From Burkholderiaceae bacterium (lineage in GTDB: Bacteria; Pseudomonadota; Gammaproteobacteria; Burkholderiales; Burkholderiaceae), in assembly GCA_021166835.1 (NCBI GenBank), contig JAJPEN010000008.1, forward strand, positions 1 through 64,000: a stretch of DNA of 64,000 bases. The letters are read 5' to 3'. Positions within the stretch are counted from its first letter, which is position 1; each line of letters starts with the position of its first letter. Positions 48,080-56,220 of the stretch are shown here, piece by piece. The notes under the pieces are model-generated. The model did not search any database, was not told the origin of the DNA, and saw only the letters and a program-made list of their open reading frames with translations. Position numbers and translations under genes: made by a program.

Positions 48080-49519
48080 ATGGGTTCGCGCCCTCTCGCT
48101 TCGATGGCCCGGCCGCCGACCGGCAGCGATGCAGCACTGCGCCTGCATTTCGTCGAGAACCGCGGTGCAACGGCACAGCTCGCCGAAGGCCTGTCCGACG
48201 CCGATGCGACGGTCCAGTCGATGCGCGACGCAAGCCCGACGAAATGGCATCTGGCGCACACGACCTGGTACTTCGAGGCCTTCGTGCTGGGCCCCCACGA
48301 CGAGCGCTACCGGCCATTCGACCCGCGCTTCGCCTACCTGTTCAATTCGTATTACGAAACGCTGGGCGCGCATCATCCGCGCCCGCAGCGCGGCATGCTC
48401 ACGCGCCCCGATCTGGCTCGCGTGCGGCAATACCGGGCGCACGTCGACGAAGCCATTGCATCGCTGCTCGCGCGCCTGCACGAATTGCCGCAGCGAAAGG
48501 CGCAGGCGATACGCGAACTCGTCGAACTGGGCGTGCAGCACGAGCAGCAGCACCAGGAACTGCTGCTCACCGACCTGCTGCATCTGTTCTCGCTGAACCC
48601 GCTCGCGCCTGTTTACCGTGAAGCGTCCGCCGGCCTTCGCGGCGCTGCGCTCGCAGATATGCGCAATGCCGCGCCCGACTCGCCGGCGCAACCGCGCGCG
48701 AGTGCGCAACCGGCCCGCTTCGTCCCCTTCCCCGGCGGACGCGTGTCGATCGGCCACGACGCCGACGACTTCGCCTACGACTGCGAGTGCCCGGCGCACG
48801 AAGTCCTGCTGCAGCCTTTCGCCATCGCCAGTCGCCCGGTCACCAACGGCGAATGGCTCGACTTCATCGCCGACGGCGGCTACCGCGACCCGTTGCTCTG
48901 GCTGTCCGACGGCTGGGATCGCGTGCGCGAAGAGCACTGGGAAGCTCCGCTGTACTGGCGCCATGGCGACGACGGCTGGACGACGATGAGCCTGCACGGC
49001 GAGCTCGCGCTCGAGCTGCATGCGCCGGCGGCGCATGTCAGCTACTACGAAGCCGACGCCTTCGCGCGCTGGGCCGGCAAGCGCCTGCCCACGGAATTCG
49101 AATGGGAGGCCGCGGCGCGCGCTTCGCTTCGCGATGATCATGGCGCAGGCGTGGACGACGACAACGCCCGCGCCCGCACCGACGGCGAGCGCATCGACCA
49201 GTCCCCCGTTACCACCGGACACTTCGCCGACGACGCCTGTTTCCTTCCGCTGCCGCCGCGCGAGTCGTTCCCGCTGCAGCAGCTGTTCGGCGACGTCTGG
49301 GAATGGACATCGAGTTCTTTCGCGCCCTATCCGGGCTTCCACGTCGCGCCCGGCGCTGCCGGCGAATACAACGGCAAGTTCATGTGCGGGCAGTACGTCC
49401 TGCGCGGCGGTTCCTGCGCCACTCCGCGCGGCCACGTCCGCGCCACCTACCGCAACTTCTTTCCACCCCATGCACGCTGGCAGTTCTCCGGCGTGCGCCT
49501 CGCCGAGGATCGTCCATGA
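48080..49519 (+). CDS. egtB: Ergothioneine biosynthesis protein EgtB (sulfoxide synthase)
   Basis: Non-haem iron enzyme that joins hercynine to a thiol donor (gamma-glutamylcysteine or cysteine) as a sulfoxide. 479 aa. The N-terminal DinB-like domain supplies the iron triad: H57 in SPTKWHLAHTTWYFE, and H154 and H158 in QHEQQHQELLLTD. The C-terminal formylglycine-generating-type domain (about 215-479) has VTNGEWLDFIADGGY, FARWAGKRLPTEFEWE and WEWTSSSFAPYPGF. The stop overlaps egtD (ATGA). No egtA, egtC or egtE is in the window. Confidence 0.95.
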   Translation: MGSRPLASMARPPTGSDAALRLHFVENRGATAQLAEGLSDADATVQSMRDASPTKWHLAHTTWYFEAFVLGPHDERYRPFDPRFAYLFNSYYETLGAHHPRPQRGMLTRPDLARVRQYRAHVDEAIASLLARLHELPQRKAQAIRELVELGVQHEQQHQELLLTDLLHLFSLNPLAPVYREASAGLRGAALADMRNAAPDSPAQPRASAQPARFVPFPGGRVSIGHDADDFAYDCECPAHEVLLQPFAIASRPVTNGEWLDFIADGGYRDPLLWLSDGWDRVREEHWEAPLYWRHGDDGWTTMSLHGELALELHAPAAHVSYYEADAFARWAGKRLPTEFEWEAAARASLRDDHGAGVDDDNARARTDGERIDQSPVTTGHFADDACFLPLPPRESFPLQQLFGDVWEWTSSSFAPYPGFHVAPGAAGEYNGKFMCGQYVLRGGSCATPRGHVRATYRNFFPPHARWQFSGVRLAEDRP

Positions 49520-50625
49520 GCAGCACGCAGCATCTCCGCACCTCCTCCCCCGGCGCCGAGCCCCGCACCCCGCGGCCGCTGCTGCGTCCGCCGGCGGAAC
49601 TCGACCGCCCCGGCCGTGCGTCCGGCGATCGGGTAGACACCCGGCGGTCGCGAGAGTTGCGGGCGGAGATCACCGGCTGGACGAGCTACGACCCGCGCCT
49701 GGCGGCCGACGTGCTCGCCGGCCTTTCGCAGCCGCAAAAATCGATTCCGTCGACGTGGCTGTACGACCAGCGCGGCTCGCAGCTGTTCGAAGCGATCACC
49801 GAACTGCCGGAGTACTACGCCACGCGCAGCGAGATCGCGCTGCTTCGCGGCTGCGCCGCCGAGATCGCCGAGGAGATCGGACCGGACGCGACGATGATCG
49901 AGATCGGCGCCGGCTCGAGCCGCAAGACACCGCTGCTGCTCGGCGCGATGCAGCGTCCGTACGCCTACGTGCCGGTCGACATCTCCGGCGCTTTCCTGAT
50001 GCATTCGGCCGCGCTGCTGCGCGGTCGCTTTCCCGACGTGCGCATCATGCCGGTGGTCGGCGACTTCAAGCGGCCGGTGCAACTGCCCCACGCGCTTCGC
50101 TTCGCGCCGGCGCGCGGGCGACGGATCGTCTTCTTCCCCGGCTCGACGATCGGCAACCTCATGCCCGACGAAGCGGTGCAATGCCTCGAACGGCTCGGCG
50201 ACCTGTGCGGGCCGAACGGGCTGCTCGTTCTCGGCGTGGACCAGAACCGCAGCGAGGAGACGCTTCTGCCCGCATACAACGACGCCGACGGCGTCACGGC
50301 AGCCTTCAACCTGAACCTGCTCGAGCGGATCAATCGCGAACTGGGCGGCACCTTCGACGTCGGCGCCTTCCGCCACGAAGCGCGCTACGACCGCGCGCAG
50401 CACCGCATCGAAATGCACCTGGTGAGCGTTCGCGAGCAGTCCGCCGAAGTGCTGCGCCGGCCGTTCGCCTTCGCGCAGGGCGAGACGCTCCATACCGAGA
50501 ACTCGTACAAATACGATCTCGAGGCGGTACGGACGATGGCCGCGCGCGCGAAGATGCATCGGCTCGCCGGCTGGGTCGAAGACCGCGGCCGCTTCGCGCT
50601 GCACCTGCTCGCGCCGCGCGTCTGA
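49516..50625 (+). CDS. egtD: L-histidine N-alpha-methyltransferase EgtD
   Basis: SAM-dependent enzyme trimethylating histidine to hercynine, the first ergothioneine step. 369 aa with a Pro/Arg-rich N-terminal extension of about 45 residues. The core begins IPSTWLYDQRGSQLFEAITELPEYY. The SAM loop is MIEIGAGSSRKTPLLL, followed by FFPGSTIGNL and LLVLGVDQNRSEETLLPAYND. The C-terminus has EMHLVSVREQ and ENSYKYDLE. The egtB-egtD pair is a common two-gene arrangement. Its 3' end runs into a tandem repeat. Confidence 0.95.
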   Translation: MSSTQHLRTSSPGAEPRTPRPLLRPPAELDRPGRASGDRVDTRRSRELRAEITGWTSYDPRLAADVLAGLSQPQKSIPSTWLYDQRGSQLFEAITELPEYYATRSEIALLRGCAAEIAEEIGPDATMIEIGAGSSRKTPLLLGAMQRPYAYVPVDISGAFLMHSAALLRGRFPDVRIMPVVGDFKRPVQLPHALRFAPARGRRIVFFPGSTIGNLMPDEAVQCLERLGDLCGPNGLLVLGVDQNRSEETLLPAYNDADGVTAAFNLNLLERINRELGGTFDVGAFRHEARYDRAQHRIEMHLVSVREQSAEVLRRPFAFAQGETLHTENSYKYDLEAVRTMAARAKMHRLAGWVEDRGRFALHLLAPRV

Positions 50626-50700
50626 ACGGCGCGCATCCCGGCGCCGCGGGCCCGAGCGGCGCGCGTCCCGGGCGCCGCGCGCCTGAGCGGCGCGCGTCAG
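50611..50700. repeat. Three tandem copies of a 30-31-bp GC-rich unit at the egtD 3' end
   Basis: Copies start at 50611, 50641 and 50672. Each begins GCGCCGCG and contains CGGCGCGC. The first copy holds the egtD stop codon and the third reaches the stop of the convergent brkB-type gene. A perfect 7-bp hairpin (GGCGCGC 50658-50664, GCGCGCC 50677-50683) falls in the middle. It may act as a shared 3' structure for both genes. Confidence 0.7.
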
Positions 50701-51596
50701 CCGAGCGGACGCCCGGGGTCGTCGTCCTCGGGCATCTCGGCCTCCGCGTGCAGCTCGCGGCGCAGGTTCGCCGTCAGCTCGGCGCCGAACAGGAACACGG
50801 CCGACGAGAAGTACAGCCACATCAGCAGCACCGCGAGCGCGCCGGCCGCGCCGAAAGCGCTCGCGGTTCCCGCGCGTGACAGATAGAGGCCGAACAGGTT
50901 CTTGCCCACGCTGAAGAGCAGCGCGGCGGCGAATGCGCCGATCGCCACGTTCCTCCAGCGCAGCCGCGGCGCCGGCAGGAACTTCAGTAGCGCCGCGAAG
51001 GCCGCCGTGAGCGCGAGCAGCATCGTCGCGCGCTGCACCAGCGAGATCCAGCGACGCGTGCCGACGTCGCCCAGCAGATCGTTCACGATGAAGGAAACGG
51101 ACGCGTCGAGCACGAGCAGCACGACGACGAGAAAACCGATTCCGACGACCAGCCCGAAGGACGTGAGCCGCACGCGCAGCATCGCCAGCCACGCCTTCTG
51201 CGGCGGCGCCTGGTTCCAGATCACGTTCAGCGACTGGTTCAGCTGCGCGAAAGTGGCCGAGGCGCCCAGCGCCACGCCGGCGGCGGAGATCCACGTGCTC
51301 GGTCCGCCCTGCCCCGACTTCCAGGCGCTCGACAGCATCGCCTGCACCACGCGCGCGCCGTCCTCGCCGACCAGCCCGCCGATCTCGCCGATGAGCCGGC
51401 CCTGCACCGCATCCGCGCCGACGAAGTAGCCGGCCACCGCGATGACGATCACCAGCATCGGCGCGAGCGAGAACGCCGCGTAGAACGCGAGCGCCGCTGC
51501 CATCGTCGCGCAGCGATCCCGGCTGAAGCCGTCGACCGCCCCGGTGAACGCGCGAACGAAGCCCGAATGCCGCAGGCGCCCGAGCGGGAACCGCAT
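50697..51596 (-). CDS. YihY/BrkB family inner-membrane protein
   Basis: 299-aa polytopic protein with about six helices. Family features are ATMAAALAFYAAFSLAPMLVIVIAV near the N-terminus, GASATFAQLNQSLNVIW and the C-terminal TASAFGAAGALAVLLMWLYFSSAVFLFGAELT. The family was once called ribonuclease BN by error; its role is unknown. The acidic tail is short. ATGA overlap with the small gene upstream suggests co-translation. Confidence 0.9.
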   Translation of the reverse strand: MRFPLGRLRHSGFVRAFTGAVDGFSRDRCATMAAALAFYAAFSLAPMLVIVIAVAGYFVGADAVQGRLIGEIGGLVGEDGARVVQAMLSSAWKSGQGGPSTWISAAGVALGASATFAQLNQSLNVIWNQAPPQKAWLAMLRVRLTSFGLVVGIGFLVVVLLVLDASVSFIVNDLLGDVGTRRWISLVQRATMLLALTAAFAALLKFLPAPRLRWRNVAIGAFAAALLFSVGKNLFGLYLSRAGTASAFGAAGALAVLLMWLYFSSAVFLFGAELTANLRRELHAEAEMPEDDDPGRPLG

Positions 51597-51853
51597 CAGC
51601 GATCGCGCTGCTGCGTCGGCTGCTTCGCCTGCTGCTTCGTCCGCTGCTTCGTCTTTTCGCGCAGGATGCGGTTCTCCGGCTTCTCGTAGCCGCGCATGCC
51701 GTGCCGATCGGTGTCCTGCCGTCCTTCCTCGATGTCGCGATACGCCTGCTCGATGATCTCGTTGGGCTCGCCCTGCTGGCTGTCGCTGGACTGGTCGCGC
51801 TCGTGCGGCAGGCGCGGAACCTGCCGCTCGACCGGTTTCTTCGCTGTGCTCAT
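51596..51853 (-). CDS. Small hydrophilic protein of unknown function
   Basis: 85-aa charged protein starting MSTAKKPVERQVPRL. It is rich in Gln, Glu, Lys and Arg and has no hydrophobic segment, so it is likely disordered. The segment NEIIEQAYRDIEEGRQDTDRHG recurs in small Burkholderiales proteins, as far as I recall, without a known role. It is coupled to the BrkB-type gene by ATGA overlap. I chose the ATG at 51853 because of the GGAGG ribosome-binding site in front (read on the minus strand). Confidence 0.6.
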   Translation of the reverse strand: MSTAKKPVERQVPRLPHERDQSSDSQQGEPNEIIEQAYRDIEEGRQDTDRHGMRGYEKPENRILREKTKQRTKQQAKQPTQQRDR

Positions 51854-52021
51854 CGCGTGACGCCTCCTTCTCGCAGTGGGCACGGGGCGCAACGCGCATG
51901 CCCGAGCCGCATCGCGCCGTGCGGCGAGGGAATGCGCAACCACTCACACGCAGCGAGGGCATGCGAATTGCACGGGCCGGCGACAAGCGTGCGCGTCGCG
52001 CACTCACTCGCCGAGGTCCGC

Positions 52022-52180
52022 ATGGCCCTGTCCACCATCCTGCTGATCGTACTCGTCCTGCTCCTCATCGGCGCGATCCCGAGCTGGCCCTACAGCAGCG
52101 GCTGGGGCTACGGACCGAGCGGAATCCTCGGCGTCGTCCTCGTCGTGGTGATCGTGCTCGCCCTGATGGGCCGACTCTAG
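52022..52180 (+). CDS. DUF3309 family small membrane protein
   Basis: 52-aa protein of two hydrophobic helices (LSTILLIVLVLLLIGAIP and ILGVVLVVVIVLALMG) joined by a Tyr/Gly-rich turn SWPYSSGWGYGPSG. This is the whole DUF3309 family pattern, seen in stress-linked gene groups, function unknown. The 168-bp divergent gap upstream (51854-52021) should hold promoters for both directions, but I see no convincing element. Confidence 0.85.
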   Translation: MALSTILLIVLVLLLIGAIPSWPYSSGWGYGPSGILGVVLVVVIVLALMGRL

Positions 52181-52188
52181 TGCGTTGA

Positions 52189-52208
52189 CCGGGCAGTTCG
52201 CTGCCCGG
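52189..52208 (+). terminator. UUCG-tetraloop hairpin after the DUF3309 gene
   Basis: Perfect 8-bp stem CCGGGCAG/CTGCCCGG closed by TTCG, 8 nt after the stop codon. It is very stable, but the following bases (ACATCGAAG) lack a T-run. It may stabilise the 3' end or act with Rho instead of as a textbook intrinsic terminator. Confidence 0.45.
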
Positions 52209-52307
52209 ACATCGAAGCCGACGTACGATAACGGAAGCCCATCAGAGGCAGAGCCGCCGGCGATTCTCGCAATCGAAAGCGCCGCGCATCCAGAGAAGGA
52301 GACACGC

Positions 52308-53105
52308 GTGCCCGAAGCCGAACTCTCGACGGTGCGCCCCGCGCACTCCACCGCCACCGCGCACAGCCGCCCGGCACGGCTGCCGGCGCTCGCGCCGCTC
52401 GCCTGGCTGGCCGCGGGCTGGGACGACTTCCGCTCCACCGGCTACCGCGCCGCCTTCTACGGGCTCGTCTTCGCCGCCATGGGCTGGGCCATCGGCTTCG
52501 TCTACGAGACGCAGTGGCAACTCACGATGGGCCTCACGGCGGGCTTCTTCCTGCTCGGGCCGTTCGTCTGCGCCGGCATCTACGAGCTTTCGCGCCAGCG
52601 CGAGCGCGGCGAGCCGTCCGACCTCGTGCGCTCGCTGTCCTGCTGGCGCCGCGCTCCCGGGCCGATCGGCTTCTTCGCCGCGATGCTCACGTTCCTGATG
52701 ATCGTCTGGGCGCGCGTTTCGGTCGTGCTGTTTGCGCTGAGTTCCAACACCGAGTTCCCGACCATGCGCGGCGTGCTCGGCCAGATCGCGTCGGCCTCCA
52801 ACTTCGAGTTCCTCGCGCTGTGGAGCGCGGTGGGCTTCGTCTTCGCTTCGCTGGTCTTCGCGATTTCGATCGTGTCCGTGCCGATGATGCTCGATCGCGG
52901 CAGCGACACGATGGTGGCCGTCTTCACCAGCGCGCGCGCGCTGGCGGAGAATCCGGCCGCGGCCTATGTCTGGGCGGCGTCGATCGTCCTGCTGATCGGC
53001 GCGAGCCTGGTGCTGTGGCTCGGACTGCTCGTCGTCACGGCGCCGCTGGTCGGCCATGCCACCTGGCACGCCTACCGCGCGCTCGTCCCGCCGGCGCCCG
53101 GATGA
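52308..53105 (+). CDS. DUF2189 family integral membrane protein
   Basis: 265-aa protein with about six helices, matching the DUF2189 pattern. It has WLAAGWDDFRSTGYRAAFYGLVFAAMG at the N-terminus, FLLGPFVCAGIYELSRQRERGE and VSVPMMLDRGSDTMVAVFTSARALAENP. Function is unknown. I chose the GTG at 52308 because AGAGAAGGAGA lies just upstream; earlier in-frame codons give no hydrophobic or family sequence. Confidence 0.83.
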   Translation: MPEAELSTVRPAHSTATAHSRPARLPALAPLAWLAAGWDDFRSTGYRAAFYGLVFAAMGWAIGFVYETQWQLTMGLTAGFFLLGPFVCAGIYELSRQRERGEPSDLVRSLSCWRRAPGPIGFFAAMLTFLMIVWARVSVVLFALSSNTEFPTMRGVLGQIASASNFEFLALWSAVGFVFASLVFAISIVSVPMMLDRGSDTMVAVFTSARALAENPAAAYVWAASIVLLIGASLVLWLGLLVVTAPLVGHATWHAYRALVPPAPG

Positions 53106-53121
53106 CCGCACGGAGGACCTC

Positions 53122-54120
53122 ATGCGACGCGTGCCGCTCTACAGTCGCTCGAGCCGGACCGCCCCCACATCCGGCGCCGGCGCGTCGGCTCCGCGCGCGC
53201 CCGCAGGCCGCGAATCGGCAGCCCGTGACGCCGCATCCGGCCGCACTGCCCCCGCAACAGGCGCCGGCCGCACCGGCGCCGACGAAGCGCCCGAAACCGG
53301 CACCGCTGCCTTCGCATCGCGCCTGCGCCGCTGGACCAAAGCGCACCCGCGCAGTCTCCTCGCCGCCTGCGGCGCGCTGCTGATCGCGGCGCTCGTCGCT
53401 CTCGCGTCGTCGGGACCGCCGCCCGCGCGCGTCCTCACGCAGCACGACATCGACCAGGCGGTGCTGCACGCGCTGCAGACGAATGCGTTGCCCTCGCCCG
53501 CCGCCCACGCCTGGAAGGTGATCCGGCCGTCGGTCGTGCGCGTGCGCGCGCTCGATCCTCCGCACGACGACGGCAGCGAAAACGAACGGAACATCGGCAC
53601 CGGTGTCGTCATCGTCGACACCGGAACGATCCTCACCAACCTTCACGTCGTCGTCGGAGCGCCGCGCCTCGAAGTGGAATTCGCCGACGGCTCCGTGTCG
53701 GAGGCAACCGTCGCCGGCCTCGAGCCCGCGCAGGATCTCGCGGTGCTGCAGGCGAAGACGATCCCCGACGACCTGAAGGCAGCGACGATGCGCGGCACGA
53801 GCGACCTGTCGGTGGGCGATACCGTCGTCGCCGTCGGCTTTCCCTTCGGCATCGGACCGACGGCAACGGCCGGCATCGTCTCCGGCCTTCGCCGCGAATT
53901 CCGCTCCCCGGAAGGCCAGCGGCTCCTCACCAACCTGATCCAGTTCGACGCCGCCGCCAACCCGGGCAACTCGGGCGGCCCACTGGTCACTGCCGAAGGC
54001 GAAGTGGTCGGCATCGTCACCGCGATCATGAATCCCACCGAGCAGCGCGTGTTCATCGGCATCGGCTTTGCCGTGCCGATCGAGACCGCCGCCGCATCGG
54101 CCGGCATGTCGCCTTTCTGA
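53122..54120 (+). CDS. Membrane-anchored trypsin-like serine protease without PDZ domain
   Basis: 332-aa S1C-type protease. A disordered Ala/Arg/Thr-rich cytoplasmic stretch (1-70) precedes one membrane helix (about 79-96, LLAACGALLIAALVALA) and a periplasmic protease domain. The triad is visible: His in ILTNLHVVVG, Asp in PAQDLAVLQ and Ser in NPGNSGGPLV. No PDZ domain follows, unlike DegS/DegP; the protein ends right after IGIGFAVPI. A GGAGGA site precedes the ATG. It sits 17 nt before the MoxR operon and may be part of it. Confidence 0.88.
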   Translation: MRRVPLYSRSSRTAPTSGAGASAPRAPAGRESAARDAASGRTAPATGAGRTGADEAPETGTAAFASRLRRWTKAHPRSLLAACGALLIAALVALASSGPPPARVLTQHDIDQAVLHALQTNALPSPAAHAWKVIRPSVVRVRALDPPHDDGSENERNIGTGVVIVDTGTILTNLHVVVGAPRLEVEFADGSVSEATVAGLEPAQDLAVLQAKTIPDDLKAATMRGTSDLSVGDTVVAVGFPFGIGPTATAGIVSGLRREFRSPEGQRLLTNLIQFDAAANPGNSGGPLVTAEGEVVGIVTAIMNPTEQRVFIGIGFAVPIETAAASAGMSPF

Positions 54121-54137
54121 CCGGAGCATGAACCGAG

Positions 54138-55247
54138 ATGAATCCCGAGATGGAACGCCGCGTGATGCCAGATATTCGGCCCGATACTCGGTCCGAGTTC
54201 CGGCCCGATGCCCGGCCCGATCCTCGACCCGATATGCAGCGGGCGCCGGTCGACGAGGGCGTCGCCGAAGAGATGCAGCGCGTGCTCTACGAGGTCAAGC
54301 GCATCGTCGTCGGCCAGGACCGCTTCCTCGAGCGCGTGCTGGTCGCGATGCTCGCGCACGGCCACCTGCTGGTGGAAGGCGTGCCGGGGCTGGCGAAGAC
54401 GCTGACGATCAAGACGCTCGCGCGCACGATCCGCGGCAGCTTCCGCCGCATCCAGTTCACGCCCGACCTCGTTCCGGCCGACCTGGTCGGCACGCGCGTC
54501 TACAACCAGAAGACGAGCGAATTCGCCACCGTGCTCGGTCCGGTGTTCGCCAACCTGCTGCTCGCCGACGAGATCAACCGCGCGCCCGCGAAGGTGCAGA
54601 GCGCGCTGCTCGAGGTGATGGAGGAAAGGCAGGTCACGATCGCCGGACAGACGCACAAGGTGCCCGAACCCTTCCTCGTGATGGCCACGCAGAACCCGAT
54701 CGAGACCGAAGGCACCTATCCGCTGCCCGAGGCGCAGGTCGATCGCTTCATGATGAAGGTGCTGGTCGGTTACCCGAGCGAGGAAGAGGAGTTCGTCATC
54801 GTCGAGCGCGTGACGGGCATGGAACAGACCGTGGCCGCGGTGACGAGCACCGAGCGGCTGGCCGAACTGCAGCGCGCGTGCCGCCGCGTCTACGTCGACC
54901 CGTCGCTCGTGCAGTACGCGGTGCGCCTCGTGTTCGCCACCCGCGAGCCGGCCCGCTACGGACTGGAAGACCTGACGCGGCTGCTCGCCTTCGGCGCGAG
55001 CCCGCGCGCGACGATCCACCTGATCGAAGGCGCGCGCGCGCTGGCCTGCCTGCGCGGGCGGGCGTACGCGCTGCCCGAGGACGTCACCGACCTCGTGCCC
55101 GACGTGCTGCGCCACCGTCTCGTGCTGTCGTACGAAGCGCTCGCCGAAGCGATGTCGGCCGACCAGATCGTGCGCCGCATTCTCTCCGCCGTGCCGGCGC
55201 CCGAAGCGCCGCTCGAAGCGCATGTCGACGCAAGCCTCGCCGGCTGA
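54138..55247 (+). CDS. MoxR family AAA+ ATPase
   Basis: 369-aa chaperone-like ATPase. Walker A is EGVPGLAKTLTIKTLA, Walker B is LLLADEINRAPAKVQSALLEVMEERQ, and sensor 1 is VMATQNPIETEGTYPLPEAQ. The C-terminal lid domain follows. The first 35 residues are odd, an Arg-Pro-Asp repeat (RPDTRSEFRPDARPDPRPD) encoded by near-12-bp DNA repeats. MoxR proteins act with VWA partners on cofactor insertion or envelope stress, and both DUF58 and VWA genes follow. It overlaps the DUF58 gene by 26 nt. Confidence 0.93.
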   Translation: MNPEMERRVMPDIRPDTRSEFRPDARPDPRPDMQRAPVDEGVAEEMQRVLYEVKRIVVGQDRFLERVLVAMLAHGHLLVEGVPGLAKTLTIKTLARTIRGSFRRIQFTPDLVPADLVGTRVYNQKTSEFATVLGPVFANLLLADEINRAPAKVQSALLEVMEERQVTIAGQTHKVPEPFLVMATQNPIETEGTYPLPEAQVDRFMMKVLVGYPSEEEEFVIVERVTGMEQTVAAVTSTERLAELQRACRRVYVDPSLVQYAVRLVFATREPARYGLEDLTRLLAFGASPRATIHLIEGARALACLRGRAYALPEDVTDLVPDVLRHRLVLSYEALAEAMSADQIVRRILSAVPAPEAPLEAHVDASLAG

Positions 55248-56220
55248 ACGCGGCGCCGCATCGGCCGGCGCGCGCCCCGCAAGGGCTGCGCGCTCGCCCG
55301 ACGCCGAGCAGATCCTGCGCCGCCTGGAATGGACGGTGCTGCGCCGGCTCGACGGCCTGCTGCAGGGCGACTACCGCACCCTCTTTCGCGGCGTCGGCCT
55401 GGACCTGGCCGACCTGCGCGAATACCAGCACCACGACGACGTGCGCTACATCGACTGGAACGTCACCGCGCGCCTGCAGACCCCCTACGTGCGCGAGTAC
55501 ACCGAGTCGCGCGAGATCGCCGCATGGATGCTGCTCGACCTGAGCGCATCGATCGACTTCGGCTCCGGGCGCACCAGCAAGCACGACGTCGCGCGCGATT
55601 TCGTCGCCGTGCTCGCGCGCCTGCTCACGCGCCACGGCAACCGCATCGGCGCGCTGTTCTACGGCAACGGCGTCGAGACGGTGCTGCCGGCGCGCAGCGG
55701 CCGCATGCAGGTGCTGCAGCTGCTGCACCGGATGACGAACCGGCCGGCTCATGTCTCCACCCAGGGCACCGACCTGCGCGAGCTGCTGCGCGCTGCCGCG
55801 CAGACGATCCGCAAGCGCTCGCTCGTGTTCGTCGTGTCCGACTTCTTCTCCACACCGGGCTGGGCCGCACCGCTCGCACAGCTCGTGCACCGCCACGAAG
55901 TGATCGCGGTGCGCCTGTACGACCCGCTCGAGCACCGGCTTCCCGACCTCGGCCTCGTCACGATGCAGGACGCCGAAACCGGCGAGCAGCTGTTCGTCGA
56001 CACGCACGATCTCGCGTTCCGGCGCCGCTTCGTGCAGGCCGCCGAGCGCCGCGAGGCCGCGCTGCGCGAGGCCTTCGCCGCTGCCGGCGTGGACGTGCTC
56101 GAGCTGTCCACCGAAGACGATCTCGTCGATGCGCTGCTGCGCTTCGCCGACCTGCGCAAGCGGCGCGGCCGCTTCGGCGAATCCAGCGCGCTCGTCGCAA
56201 CCCAGGGGGCCATGCCATGA
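55222..56220 (+). CDS. DUF58 domain protein
   Basis: 332-aa protein with the DUF58 core (DVRYIDWNVTARLQTPYVREY) followed by a VWA-like half (AAWMLLDLSASIDFGSGR, with a DxSxS metal site, and FVVSDFF). No membrane segment is seen, so it is cytoplasmic. The ATG lies inside the moxR 3' end, and the stop overlaps the next start (ATGA). MoxR-DUF58-VWA is the standard order of this widespread operon. Confidence 0.9.
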   Translation: MSTQASPAERGAASAGARPARAARSPDAEQILRRLEWTVLRRLDGLLQGDYRTLFRGVGLDLADLREYQHHDDVRYIDWNVTARLQTPYVREYTESREIAAWMLLDLSASIDFGSGRTSKHDVARDFVAVLARLLTRHGNRIGALFYGNGVETVLPARSGRMQVLQLLHRMTNRPAHVSTQGTDLRELLRAAAQTIRKRSLVFVVSDFFSTPGWAAPLAQLVHRHEVIAVRLYDPLEHRLPDLGLVTMQDAETGEQLFVDTHDLAFRRRFVQAAERREAALREAFAAAGVDVLELSTEDDLVDALLRFADLRKRRGRFGESSALVATQGAMP

